NCBI RefSeq assembly: GCF_000003815.2
Contig: NW_023365820.1
Span: forward strand, 441,436-505,435
Source: Branchiostoma floridae
Taxonomy: Eukaryota; Chordata; Leptocardii; Amphioxiformes; Branchiostomatidae
Reading direction: 5' to 3'
Length of the DNA stretch: 64,000 nucleotides
How positions within the stretch are numbered: the stretch's first letter is position 1; each line of letters opens with the position of its first letter. Under the pieces are notes generated by a model. That model did not search any database and was not told where the DNA came from. It was given only the letters and a program-made list of their open reading frames with translations. Shown piece after piece: positions 1 through 11,321 of the stretch. The position numbers and the translations under genes were made by a program.

Positions 1-451
1 AATATTCGGTTGATAAAGAAAAAATACATTTTGAATGGCTGTGTCAGAAAAAATTTTGGATGTTCTTGTGAGTTATGTTATGACGTAAGACTATCATTGA
101 GATCTGTAATGTGATATGTTTATGGTGGTAATTTGTGCGTTAGTTACACTTTTGAAAAAGTCAGCGCCATATAAAAATTATATAAAAATTATATATCATA
201 CAGGAGGTAAGGATGTACACACCGTATCGGTGGTATACATGTATGTGTTTCTCGTTCAAATTCGCCTTTTTATGAACGTACTTTTGTACATACATCCACG
301 GGCATCAACTGATAAGTACTTTCAAGAACCCTTAGATAGAGTCTAACGGACAAAAACTGTTTTGAGACGCTATGTATCCGTGTTTTGTATGTAACGTCGT
401 TGTCATTGCCAAGTCCAGGTAACTATATGCGTGAATATTTTCATCAGGTTG
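1..451. other. No gene recognised
   Basis: AT-rich sequence with only short chance ORFs. I see no splice-bounded coding segment, tRNA or clear repeat here. Confidence 0.5.
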
Positions 452-454
452 GTA

Positions 455-745
455 CGTCACTGAAAAAGAGACTCTTTTTCTTAGAACTGTTGCTTTGTTT
501 CCACCGACGCTTCATTGACCGTCTGTCACCTTCTTCAAAGCAATTATGACTGGTTCACATTGCACTGCAGCTATAGGTGTCGCTGCTCACAGATTACGTT
601 TGAGACCGCATATGTAAGCAGCGACACCTATAGCTGCAGTGCAATGTGAACCTGTCAGTATTGCCCTGATGAAGGTAGAAGACGGTCACCTAACGTCGAG
701 GGAAACAAAGTATTAGTTGTGAAAAATAGTCTCTTTGTTTAGGTA
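455..745. repeat. Foldback (hairpin) element, copy 1
   Basis: The sequence folds on itself. Inner arms 552-587 and 617-652 are perfect 36-nt reverse complements, beginning GGTTCACATTGCACTGCAGC. Imperfect pairing continues outward: TTTGTTTCCACCGACG on the left against a GGGAAACAAAG end on the right, and GAGACTCTTTTTC against GAAAAATAGTCTC. The whole unit is about 290 bp with a loop of about 29 nt. It is probably a non-autonomous foldback or MITE-type element; related copies lie at 3480-3620 and 4640-4700. Confidence 0.75.
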
Positions 746-1237
746 GCCATATCGTAGGGGATATTCGCCTGTTGTTAAGTGATCTGAAACCTCAGTGCCT
801 GTACGCTACTGGGGAGCTTGAGTCAGGAATGTCGTATTGTATCTAAAAAAACGTCGAATTTCAACTTCTAAAACCGCACACATTTAGTGTAGAAGATACA
901 AAGGAAATGCACCAAAAGCACAAAATTTGGTCTTTAAGCACATGTTAAACCATGCGTAAAGTTTCTTCACTTGAGCTCGAAAATGGAACTTTACACGTAA
1001 TTTACGTGAGTCATGCTTAAAGATGAAATTTTATGCAGTGCTCACCATAAGGAAGACTTAAGTCGCCACGTGCCTTAAAGATCAGAGATCACACCATGAT
1101 TTAAGGAAAAAGCACCTTAAGAACATTTGACCCAATTTCAGATAAATCTTTCCTTTACGCTAGGGATGCCTCGCGGGTATTAGCGATAAAGTAGAAGATA
1201 CCACGGCACGATATAGATGTAATCACCAATTCTATAC

Positions 1238-1683
1238 TTCCCATAATCCTTTGCGTCAGGGTTTCAATATGGCTGCCCAAAACTCCCGGAACCTACATGT
1301 AGGTCTGATGGTACAGAAATTTGGTTCTCATCAATTTAGAGCGCAGAGCACATCACAGAGATGGCAGTTTGGGGCGAAACCGGGCAGAGGACATGGTCTG
1401 ATCACTTTCTGGCAACAAAGAACAAAGGCTGTAGACGACACGCAAGTCTTGACCCGTGAGGTCATCGGCCTAACAGCCACAGTGGTGACGTATTGGCTGG
1501 TTACTTCTGACCGAAAGACTTCTGAAATTATCAGCCTTGATAATAGTAGAATTGTATTTACCAGACAACTCATTATTCTACATGCTTTGCCGTTCTCGTC
1601 TTGAAGGTTTTAGCTAGTTACACCTTGGTTTCCACTAGTGAAAGCAACTGTTTCCGAAACCCCGACGCAAAGGATTCTGGGAA
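1238..1683. mobile_element. MITE-like element with 20-bp TIR
   Basis: Left end TTCCCATAATCCTTTGCGTC (1238-1257) is matched by the reverse complement of 1664-1683 with one mismatch, and homology continues inward (CAGGGTTTC against GGGGTTTC). The 446-bp interior codes for nothing recognisable; the two ORFs inside overlap on opposite strands and look like chance. The target-site duplication is not clear. Confidence 0.6.
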
Positions 1684-2215
1684 ATATGAAATCGGTTAAT
1701 CAATCAGCTCGAGATTACAATATGCTGGTTACGCTAAAGAATTACATTTTCGTTTCTATCTTTCGGATTCACACAGACGAAAAGATTTTTGGTTCCCAAA
1801 AATTATTAATTTGATTTTTCCTGTGAACGTCATAGTATGGACTGGGTTATAACGAGATAGAGGAGCCAAATCATTACATTGTCGTGTTTCTATTCAGTGT
1901 CTGTCAATTATAAAGAAAATGACGGGATTGTATAATTATATATTGATATCTAGTAGTCTTTTTAATCTACTTGTGAAAGTAAAAAAAGACCTTTATACAT
2001 GTATGCCTATGTGCGCTTTCATCCTGGAGTTGTAAGCCTTGTGGTGCCAAGTGACACATAGGTCAGCAAGTTTTCTTGCTGTTTCTGTAGCGGGGAACAT
2101 TTTTTACAGGGAGGGGCTGCTAACCCTTCCCTTTTTAAGGTGCTCGAGGCACCTGTTCGAACAGGTTATCATCATTTTACGTCCCTTCCGAAAGATGGTA
2201 TAGCCCCCATCGAGT
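1684..2215. other. No gene recognised
   Basis: AT-rich non-coding sequence; nothing recognisable beyond short homopolymers. Confidence 0.45.
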
Positions 2216-2290
2216 TGTCTTGATCACAGGGTTCGAACCAGGGTCTTCCAGATACTCACTGAACTTGGAGTACCGTTGCGCCACTGCGGG
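2216..2290 (-). repeat. tRNA-like SINE head (minus)
   Basis: On the minus strand an A-box-like TGGCGCAACGGTA lies upstream of a B-box GGTTCGAACCC, the internal RNA polymerase III promoter arrangement of tRNA-derived SINEs. No cloverleaf with a plausible anticodon could be drawn with confidence, so this is called a SINE head rather than a tRNA gene. Confidence 0.45.
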
Positions 2291-2470
2291 GTTTATTCAC
2301 TGTGACACTGTTGTGTTATTTTTGCCGACTTTTGTTTTATTTAGATATTGCGCAATACGTAAAAGTATGACTAAGAAGACAACACAATACACAAAACGTA
2401 AGGAAATTTGTTTTTATCTTTGAAATTTTGTTGAGTAATCGTTCAAACCCCGCAGTGCCGCACCGTTGTC
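2265..2470. mobile_element. MITE related to the 47614-47828 element
   Basis: Inverted ends: CCACTGCGGGGTTTATTCA on the left and a segment ending AACCCCGCAGTGCCGCACC on the right. The interior shares the TACGTAAAA..GACTAAGAAGACA..ACACAAAACGTAAG character of the copy at 47614-47828 in opposite orientation. Non-coding. Confidence 0.5.
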
Positions 2471-2479
2471 CAAAATGCA

Positions 2480-3478
2480 GAAAAGAAACTATGAGAGCCA
2501 CTAAAAGTTGTGGCATGGGGATATAGACACATACAAGTCTGTTATACCTGTATTAAGACAGGTTGTTGCATTCACAAGCTACTCTGTCCATTTTGAATGT
2601 TTCTTCAAAAAGAAAGGAGTTTGTAAATTTGCATTGTCACAGTCTGTCGAGATTTCCTTAATACTGTAACTTTTGTTCAAAGTGGAAAATTATTATTGTG
2701 CAATGTCTTACTGTAAATTGGGTAATTTTTGCACCTGTTGTATATTCTTGTTTGTACAGTAAAACAGGAAATGGTCGTTACGACCAGAAATATGTGTTGT
2801 CTGTAAGAAGAAAGATGTTAACTAAGAGTGCACAAGTGCTTTCATCTTGGAGTAAAGTTGTACTAAATTCTCAAAAGCGTTTTTTTAAATCTTTTACATG
2901 ATAGTACTACGAATATGACTGCTTTTGCACTTAGTTACATAATTTCCTCATTTTAGGATGCCATAGACTATTTGTGATATAACCGTTGTCTATTTGCAAA
3001 AAAGTAGTACTTTATAAGATTTTTCTCAAGAATTTACCTTTTTGCGTTTTTTTTGGGGGGGGGGGGTTGTGGATTAAAGTTGAATCAAAATTGTCAGACC
3101 ACACAATAAATAGATCTAGACACATCCAAATTGCCGACCGACTAGCTTAACAGGTTGTGTAAGGGGATGAGCAATCCACTACTCCTGTGACGTCATGTTT
3201 TGCAAGTAAAACACGTGAGCGGTGGATCATAGGTTGCAGAAAGTTTATGGTGCCCCCCGCCTCTAGTGAGTCAGTCGAGCATAGTTGGTAAGACCATTTT
3301 TTTGTACAAGAAATTACAACTCACATCTCATACAGAATGACGTCTACCAACATATATGAAACGTTAACATACCATAATAATTATAAATATAATATATATA
3401 TATAATATATCAAGACAACTTCTACGGTTCCTTGTATCAGTGGTAAATGGCGTATGCTGCCTTTCCTTGTTTTAGTTC
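2480..3478. other. No gene recognised; homopolymer and AT repeats
   Basis: Contains a T8 then G12 run near 3048-3067 and an (AT)-rich stretch at 3385-3410. No gene seen. Confidence 0.45.
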
Positions 3479-3479
3479 T

Positions 3480-3625
3480 TGTTTCAATGACCGTTTGCCA
3501 CCTTCTTCAGTGCAATTCTGACTGGCTCACATCGTACTGCAGCTGTAGGTGTCGCTGCTTACAGAAAACATTTTGTGACCACATCTGTAAGCAGCGACAC
3601 CTATAGCTGCAGTTCAATGTTTATT
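3480..3625. repeat. Foldback element, copy 2 (right end lost)
   Basis: Same family as 455-745. The left flank TGACCGTTTGCCACCTTCTTCA and inner arm CTGCAGCTGTAGGTGTCGCT are present. The right arm at about 3585-3613 pairs with it, after which homology stops abruptly at AATGTTTATTG, so the right outer arm is missing. Confidence 0.65.
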
Positions 3626-4640
3626 GTGCCCCCGTCTACTGACAGAGGGACTTGTCAGTCAAACATGTTGGTAAGTCTAATTTTGTCTTAGAAATTACAG
3701 CTGACATCAGAAGGACTTCTATCAATATCACAGATGAACTTTCAAGTTAACAGGCCATGGCAAAGAAACATTCTACGGCGGTATTAGTGGCACATGGTGT
3801 ATGGTGCCCGTGCCTTGATTTAGTCAACCAAAAATATTAAACGCACACAAATCCCTGCCCTAACAATCATCTCGAAAAACACCTATTGCCAGTATCTATT
3901 GATACATGAACTTCAGCTTTAAAACATATTACCCTTCCACCTTATACAGCATACAAAATTTACGAGGTGATCTAAACGGAGGCAGGCTTATCCATTAAAG
4001 AGGTAAAACTAAGATTAATAAATAAATCACCTTCCTGCCAACTTCATGCATCTTCAGTTAAACGAGAATATAACAGAGAAAGATTTTTTCTAGTCCTTAT
4101 TTTTCAGGTTACAAGATGCGCGACCAGTTTCTTCACCCACTAAAAATATAAACTTGGTAAAGGGTAGGTCAAGATGCCGGACAGGGTATCTTATTACGTC
4201 GTTAGTTCGAACCATCACTTACTGTGGCGTTTGGCACCAACTAATGTTGCTATTTTCCTTTATGGCCAACGGCTTGGACGATCTGGGCGTGAATAACTAC
4301 CTACTTTGGTACGATGGGGGGACTTTATGTAGTATCTTACTCAATCAATAGTTTAGAATTGCTCAAGGTGCTTGTCTTGGTAAGATTTATTTAACAGCAT
4401 GTAACAGTCCTTGTGATGCTCAAAACAAAAATGCACACACCAGTCTTATCATTTCAGTATAATTCAGAATGTACAAATAGTTTCATTAGATTAGTAAGTC
4501 ACTGATTATGAAGATTTTTGTACACAGCCAAGTGCTATATTCCACCACCATTTTGGCGACCGTCTGTCACTTAAGTCGGCGCAAAACAGGCTGTTTTACA
4601 TTCGTTAACAGTTTCACACGTTATACATAAACCAGCAAGG
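3626..4640. other. No gene recognised
   Basis: Non-coding, AT-rich. The 65-residue ORF at 4154-4351 has no recognisable family and no support. Confidence 0.4.
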
Positions 4641-4700
4641 TTTACATTCATAGCTGGTTTACATTGCACTGCAGCATAGGTGTCGCTGCTTAAAGATGCG
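4641..4700. repeat. Foldback element, copy 3 (single arm)
   Basis: GGTTTACATTGCACTGCAGC followed by ATAGGTGTCGCTGCTTA matches one arm of the 455-745 hairpin. The other arm is absent. Confidence 0.5.
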
Positions 4701-5169
4701 GTCCCAAACGTATACATGACTTAGAAATCAAGATGTAAATCAGTTGATACCTAAACACCTACAGGAGTATAAAGTGGAATGATAACCATTCTAAGTTGTT
4801 GTTTTTTTGTCTACAAAGTTTTTCAACTAAGTTTAAAAACCAAAACAGACATGCCAAATATGAATAAATGTCTTTGGGGTAACACTACATAATGCAATTT
4901 CCTTTTGCATGACCTGTAGGTCATTGCTGAGTCAACTTTGCCCTACTTACCTTAAATAGGATACTGCTTCAATGAAGAGGAATTAATTTCCCATTAGTCG
5001 GTGACCTGGTGACCTATATGTACAAATATATGCGCTAGGTCTTAGTTGCTTGAAGTAAGCGTAGTAATTAGTGTAGCTTTGAGAGTGGTGAGAGAAGAGA
5101 CACAACAGTGGAATTACAAATAGGTCTCAGCTTCTGGTTTGCGATGGGGTGCATGGAGGCAATTGACAC

Positions 5170-5302
5170 CATTATCAACTTTAGCAAAATGTCAAAATCT
5201 TAATTCTTAAAGAACACTATTTGCAATTGTTGTAAAATCTCAAAATCTTGATTTTGAAAGAACACTATTAGCAATTTTAGTAAAATCTCAAAATTTTGAA
5301 CA
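5170..5302 (+). repeat. Short tandem duplication, unit about 56 bp
   Basis: Two and a half diverged copies of a unit containing TTAGCAAAATGTCAAAATCT and AAAGAACACTATT. Non-coding. Confidence 0.55.
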
Positions 5303-5973
5303 CTACTGGCATTTTTGTACTACAATTACCTTATTTAAAACCAATAGAGAAACCAACGCCCATAAAATGTAACCTCCTCGACGCGGCAATAAATTCTGTA
5401 TTCACTTCACCCTCCTCCGAGCCAAGACACGTACCCTTTCTGTTATTGCAGTTTCCAATGACTAATTTCACATCAATATATTTAGAAGAGCCAGTAGCCC
5501 CGCGATGACCTCACGGTCAAATCTAATCTCGTTCGATTTCTTTCCACCTAAGTCGTCGCGTAGCCGCTAGCTTAAACCTTAATCATCCTTCTTGGGTTTC
5601 GAAAATTCCTCAAGACAGGGCAGCGAGGTTACTATGTGCAATGATCCTTTAAGGGCGCCTTGAAAGCTTATATTTGGTTAAGGTAGGAGAGCACAATTTT
5701 CGCCTATATGGGGAATCACAGTGTTAATTGCGGACCCCAAAGCTCGACGCCTCTAAAAATTGAAAGCAGGGTTCACGAGAAAGTTATAAAAATTGAATAG
5801 GTGTGACTGCAGTGTACGATCTATGGAATATGTAAAATTGAGCTTAAACTTGCCGGTTCTTCCTGTACCATTCAGCGCAGTTTTCACCTCACAGAACATT
5901 GTGCACAGATCTTAAAGAATAACTACCACCAATTTCAGTACAATAACGCAGTACTTCATACTTGAACTACACT

Positions 5974-6440
5974 TGTCTCGTTCCCAACTGATTGTGGTAC
6001 CCTCTAACGCAAACTCTTCTCAGACCAAAAAAACAGGCCATTTTTCACGATCAGTGGACGCGCACCTGTCAACTAACTGAACCGTTATCAATCACAGCTC
6101 AATCGATCACATTGTAAAGCACTTTACACATTCTGGCGATACAGCTTTATGTGTGCGTCTCGTTCCCAACCTATTGTACCTTTTACACAAACTATTTTCA
6201 GACCTTGTACCTAAAAATGGCAAGGCCAGTCTCCTCGAGCACAAAGACCTTCTTGTTAGTCAACTAAACTGCTGACGTCAAAGCTTCATGTGTTACGCCT
6301 TGTTCCCAAGCTATCGTACCCTTAAAAACAAACTCTTCTCAGATCTAAGAATAGCCAGTCCAGTATCCTTGTTCAGCGGACCTCCTATGAGATAACCTGG
6401 ACCGTTATCAATCACAGTTCAATCGATCACCACAGTAAGT
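5974..6440 (+). repeat. Three diverged tandem copies of a 165-bp unit
   Basis: Each unit starts with a variant of CGTTCCCAACTGATTGT, continues with AAACTCTTCTCAGA, and ends near CAATCACAGCTCAATCGATC (weak in the middle unit). The sequence between 4700 and 5974 otherwise holds no recognisable gene. Confidence 0.55.
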
Positions 6441-6619
6441 ATCCCGGCTTTTAATTTTCCACCCCAAGAACGGAGTCCGGTCTGCCTCGCCGATCTCCGT
6501 CCAGTAACATTTATCTCATTTGATCCCCCCCCCCCCTCCCCTTCGATCAGAAACGTTCGGGTAGTTCGGATTGGCTTATTTTCGTCACTTAAACAGCCGT
6601 TGCCTTACAAAATGGTCGT

Positions 6620-6622
6620 CGT

Positions 6623-6666
<44 letters not shown>

Positions 6667-6685
6667 ATCTATATCTATATCTATA

Positions 6686-6762
<77 letters not shown>

Positions 6763-6765
6763 ACA
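6620..6765 (+). repeat. Compound microsatellite (ATCT)n-(CT)n-(AT)n
   Basis: Tetranucleotide TATC repeats pass into TATATC, then CT dinucleotides, then about 20 AT dinucleotides. The ORFs reading 'YLSIYLSI' here are artefacts of the repeat. A G14 run follows near 6787-6800. Confidence 0.95.
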
Positions 6766-7359
6766 CTCTGCTAGGCGCTATTCAGAGGGGGGGGGGGGGG
6801 CTTTTGAGGTCTGTGCCAACTTTCATGTCGCATAAGGCCAGAACGGCTTACGTATACGCAAGAGCTACCAAATTAAGTGACTATTTCTAAAGTTTAGTTG
6901 GCAATAATTCTACAAAATTTTGAGACTTAGTCATTTTTTTGTTGTCATGGAAACCGGGTTTTAACTGGCATATTTTAAGAAAATCGTTCATTTTGGTTTT
7001 AACAATATATTTTGAAATTGTCTTGCTACATTACTGCTATTTTATTACATTAATCTAAATTAATGTAATTCTTTTTTTATTTGAATATGCATAAATTATG
7101 CTAATTTAATTACGTCAATTTGTTGGCATATCTTTGATAAACGGTAGGGTTTAGGTTTTCTGACTAGCGTTTGAACACGAGTTGATGCACTTTCTTTTTT
7201 AATATAATTTTGTGTATATTCATTACGTTAGTTTTTACACTAGTAATTGACATGTTACTTTATATGCGTTTTCTTCTTGTCAGCCATCAAGAAATTTATG
7301 AAACGCCTATATAATAAGTTATAGATCGGTCGGCCAGCGATGGCGCCGATCGTTTTAAA

Positions 7360-7620
7360 AGAAAATTGCATCGGCGTGTGCAGTGTACTTACATTACGCT
7401 TGGATTCCAACAACAAAAATCAACCATTATGACGGGTGGGTACCGGAGCGTTGTGCCAGTACAAAACCGTTTTTGTTGTTGTTGGACCGGTCCGGAAAAA
7501 CCGAACAGGAAAAACATCCGTGAACCGGATTTAGGCCGATTAGAAAATGGACAGATTATACCGGCAGGCGTTTGCGTGTTTTGGGGCTTACCGGCTCAAC
7601 AAAATATACTGCTGGAGTGA
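7360..7620 (+). repeat. Diverged dispersed repeat (pairs with 53990-54140)
   Basis: GTACAAAACCGTTTTT, CCGGAAAAACCGAACAGGAA, a CCGGATTTAGGCCGATTAGA core and GGGGCTTACCGGCTCAACAA recur in the same order, diverged, at 53990-54140. An 84-residue ORF spans it, but the second copy carries no comparable conserved protein frame, so I treat it as a repeat. Confidence 0.5.
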
Positions 7621-7818
7621 AGTAGAAGAGAGTTGATACCACGTTTCTACATTCAAACATGGTCTTAATTATATATATAGACAGTAAGTGCTGTTTACAT
7701 ATGGTCGAAATCAAAGATAAGATTTTAAAACGCCAGTGTTCCTCGGATATGCAAAATGGACCATTGTTTTCAGTAGCACACCTCCCCGGCCTTTCAAAAC
7801 ATTAACATAAATAGTTAC

Positions 7819-7854
7819 GTCCAGGTTCAGACTTGTTCAAGTCTGAACCTGGAC
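7819..7854. repeat. Perfect 17-bp palindrome, 2-nt spacer
   Basis: Arms GTCCAGGTTCAGACTTG (7819-7835) and its exact reverse complement (7838-7854) are separated by TT. It would extrude as a tight cruciform or form an RNA hairpin if transcribed. Confidence 0.9.
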
Positions 7855-8344
7855 CTGATCCTCTGGAGCTGAATCTAAATTTCCTGTACCGGTCGGTGAG
7901 GCTATGGGACCGGTGAGGTGAGGTGAGTAGAGGTACCCACCCTTATCCGCTATCCGATAAAGAACGTGTTAATACACGTACGAGTGAGCCGCTTCTGAGA
8001 CGATACATATTTGATAAAGGAGTCAAAGCAATGAGCTAAAGCTTATTTGTCGGAAAGCGTCACAAATTTGTGTATTGACCTTAGTGATCCAGGCAAGGTA
8101 GTGTGAAGGGCAAAAGTCTAGATACACTTGAAGATAACTTTACTTTCTTGAAATAAGATTCCATTCAAAATGTTTACGGCTTCATCGGTTAAGCCTTTAG
8201 AAGAATGTTTTTAAATGATTGTCCAACTTCCAAACTTAATCGCTACTCTTTTATTTTTATCTTTTAAAGGCTCCTAGGAAAAAAATGAAGGAAACAAATA
8301 TGTACAATTGCGACACATTGTGTCCGGGTGCTTCATTACTGACA

Positions 8345-8675
8345 TTACTACAGTACAAACCTGTCAATTGCATAGCTGAGTTCTCAATGAATCTTATGCA
8401 ATTACAAGAACATCCTGTAAATTGTATGGCAAAATTTTTCGTGGATTTTATGCAGTTACAAAAGAAACTAGTGAATTGCATGGTCGAATTACAGTGGGTT
8501 TTATGCAATTAGAATCCTGTTAATCGCATAGCCGATTTGTCTGGTTTTTATTACTTACAGGAAAATCCTGTTAATTGTATAGCTGATTTGTCAGGGTATT
8601 TATGCAATTACAGTAGAATACTGTTAATTGCATGAATGATTTGTCTGCGGAATTATGCAATTACCAGGTTTAGTC
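8345..8675 (+). repeat. Tandem array, unit about 58-60 bp, about 6 copies
   Basis: Units contain CCTGTTAATTGCATAGC.. followed by GATTTGTC and TTATGCAATTACA, diverged between copies. Short ORFs on both strands inside it (8257-8512) are artefacts of the repeat. Confidence 0.75.
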
Positions 8676-8689
8676 CATTAACCCATTAA

Positions 8690-9225
8690 CCTGATATGAG
8701 CAGTGCTAGCCACAAACAATAAACTTTTCAAAGTTCTAAAGTTTTTCCCTTGCCAGTGTTGCTTTGTAGTGCCGATGTCAGGCCGCCTGCAGATAGTCCC
8801 TTGACATGATTTTTACAACAAACTACATTTCTCAGGAACTATTCAGAAACAAGTTCTAGCAATAGACATATAACTAGCTGGTGTCCACTACATATAGTCC
8901 TGATGGCATTCTTTTTCTTGCATTTTCTTCAAGCACGAGACAGTTGCGACGTCTAGCAATTGCCATTTGTAGTACATGTGATCGCTTTAACTTCGACATT
9001 CTTTTTTATCTGCGGTTTTGTTTTCGGTGTTTGTCACTCGTGTTGATGTGTCATAATTATTGCCTTTGCCAGAATGGCTAAGGTTATGTTTGGGGCGTGG
9101 TTGTGTGTCATGATTTTTGAGTGGTAGATACTAGTAGCCCTTGGGGCAGAGAGTGAGTGCTGTGAGTTTGGGCCCCCTATCTTTTTTGGAACTGCAGGTG
9201 CCGGTTTCCTTTCAAACTTTGAAAG
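8690..9225. other. No gene recognised
   Basis: Non-coding sequence between two tandem arrays; nothing identifiable. Confidence 0.4.
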
Positions 9226-9990
9226 AGAATAACTCTACAACGTGTTGACGGATCGTCATGGTTTTTATTATCTAGAGAGAATGAGTGATGACTTACATAA
9301 TGACATACCAATTATGCAAATCAACAACTAATTTGCATAATTAATGAGGAAAGTTTATAAATCAACTGCATTCCATGATGGGAATTTCAAACTTGTCACA
9401 AATGTAGCTGGGAAGGAATAAAATGTCAATAGGTATCAATTGTGCAAAATGGTGACCTCATTTGCATAATCAATGACAAAATATGAACATGTTGACGGAT
9501 CGTCATGTTTTTTTGTATGTAGGTAGCGTAATTGAAGACTTACATGATAAGATACCAATAATGCAAATCAACAGCTAATTTGCATAATTAATGAGGGCAT
9601 TTTATAAATTCACTACATTCCATGATAGGACTTTAAAGCTTGTCACATATGTAGCCGAGAAAGAGAGAAATGTCAATACATATCATTTGCATAATTAATG
9701 AAAAATATGAACGTGTTGACGGATCGTCAAGATTTTGGGTAGATGTTGATAGCCTAACTGAAGACTTATATAATGTGATACTTATAATGCAAATCAACAG
9801 CTAATTTGCAGAATTGATTAGGAAAAGTTCGTGAATCCACTGCATTCCATTATAGTACTTTCAAAGTTGTCATATATGTAACTGAGAAAGAGGGCAGAGA
9901 GTAAGAGGTGTATTTAAAGACTTTGAAAGAGAATAAGTCAAGAATGCCAAGGATCATCATGATTTTTGGCATGCTGATAGCTTAAGTAAA
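9226..9990 (+). repeat. 230-240-bp tandem repeat rich in POU octamers
   Basis: Three to four diverged units start near 9241, 9487, 9713 and 9930, each marked by GTTGACGGATCGTCA or a relic of it. Within units, ATGCAAAT and ATTTGCAT occur as opposed pairs followed by AATTAATG, for example near 9313/9333, 9561/9579 and 9788. The octamer is the classical POU-domain site; function here is untested. Confidence 0.7.
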
Positions 9991-10021
9991 TGCTTGATAC
10001 AAACATGGACAGTTGTCACGT

Positions 10022-10760
10022 TTAGAGGCACTCATTCTCTAAGTCTGGTATACGGATGGCACTTGCAATCGGGTTGATTGCCGAGTTCATTTCCAAAAGC
10101 ACGATTAATAAGCCGGGTCCAGCTTTGCACTTGAAACCTGTATACTTCAAAAAGGAAGATTAAAAGGAGTATAGTACGAGGTAGGACCAAGCACACAATC
10201 GCGACTTCTGCATAGACCATAACTGTCCTTGCCCTGTGTACAGTTTTCTGAAATTCTCTTTGCTGTCCCTTATTCCAAACCGTACCTTCTTGTCGTGTTT
10301 TGATCCCCATAAATGTGCCGATGTTTCTGATTGCGATTATACTTGTCAGGAAGAGGGACAAGGTGGCAAAAATACCAACGAAGGCGGTGTTGTAAAAGTC
10401 GAGACAACTTGATGTGGGCATATCTAAACAGTTCCAACCCACACTAGGTCAGGCAAACAACAAGCCTAGATGATCCACAAGGAGACTATTAGCTATACTT
10501 GTGTAACTTTTCATATACGCAACATCGATATGGCAAAATAGAGGAGGCTTAACAGCAATTGTTACATAGCTGATTAGAGACATTAGAGACAAACTTGGTG
10601 CATACACCAAATGACTTAACACCAGTAGCCAAAAACTATTCATCATGCTATAATGTGAGCTCTGTTGTACCAAGTATGTTGTATAGCGGAGGATTCCTAT
10701 TCCCTACCATTATTATAAGATGGGATACTGCTAGGTACATTGCTAGGTTGTTTACCAGTG
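10022..10760 (-). pseudogene. Inverted, frameshifted GPCR pseudogene
   Basis: On the minus strand this matches the intact GPCR at 11322-12512 from about TM2 to TM7. Segments readable at high identity include SSHYSMMNS, SLSLMSLISYV, MGWNCLDMPTS, NIGTFMGIKTRQEG and QREFQKTVHRARTVMVYA. The frame breaks after TM4 (near 10449), again before TM7 (near 10100, where NSAINPI is lost to another frame), and the TM1-TM2 portion beyond 10690 is badly eroded. There is no N-terminal exon or start. Tail-to-head inversion next to the parent points to a local inverted duplication followed by decay. It is still close to the parent in nucleotide sequence, so it is probably fairly young. Confidence 0.9.
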
Positions 10761-11321
10761 TTTGTTTTTTTGTCTTAGCCTCTACCAGGCTCCGTGGATC
10801 GGTAGAATCATTATCCTCACCAGTTTTTGTCTACCAGTTTTCTAATCGTACATTATATTATACTTTTTCTGAGTCTATATTCGGTGGTGATTTAATATCA
10901 GTTTTGAACTAAATACCAGTTTTCTGATAGCATATCAGATTTTTCTCGCCCTGGATCACGACAGCTTTCTAAAAATAATGCCTTCCCAGCTTATGTTGAG
11001 CGCAGCTAATTGGGCTTAACCTTTATCCACGTCCGCAGGTGATTCCTTTCCTGGTTACGTATACCGGATGTGTCAACGTACGCGCACGTTAAATCTTTTA
11101 GGCATTATGAATCTTATTTTAGAGAGCGTTCATAGTGGTAATTTACATCAACGGCCGCCATATGGAACTGACAATACTCATGACAGTGCAGAGCGTTGTA
11201 TCCTGGCTATTGTATCTTTCTTCGACACAGAAATTAATAAGCGGGGAGTGCTTAGTTATCTTCAACGTGGCCTGCCGTGTTTTTTCGGAGGACTGTACAT
11301 GTGCGAGCCATATCAACCACC
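10761..11321. other. Spacer and presumed 5' region of the GPCR
   Basis: No gene is recognised. It separates the inverted pseudogene from the intact receptor and should contain the receptor promoter and 5' UTR. A longer ORF start in frame at 11277 adds 15 residues but has poor context. Confidence 0.4.

Noticed and set aside
6571-6890. ORFs reading SIYLSIYLSIYIYIY
   Set aside because: Translation of a compound microsatellite.
8345-8675. Possible CRISPR-like array
   Set aside because: Repeats are contiguous and diverged with no unique spacers, and the window is an animal genome; it is a tandem repeat.
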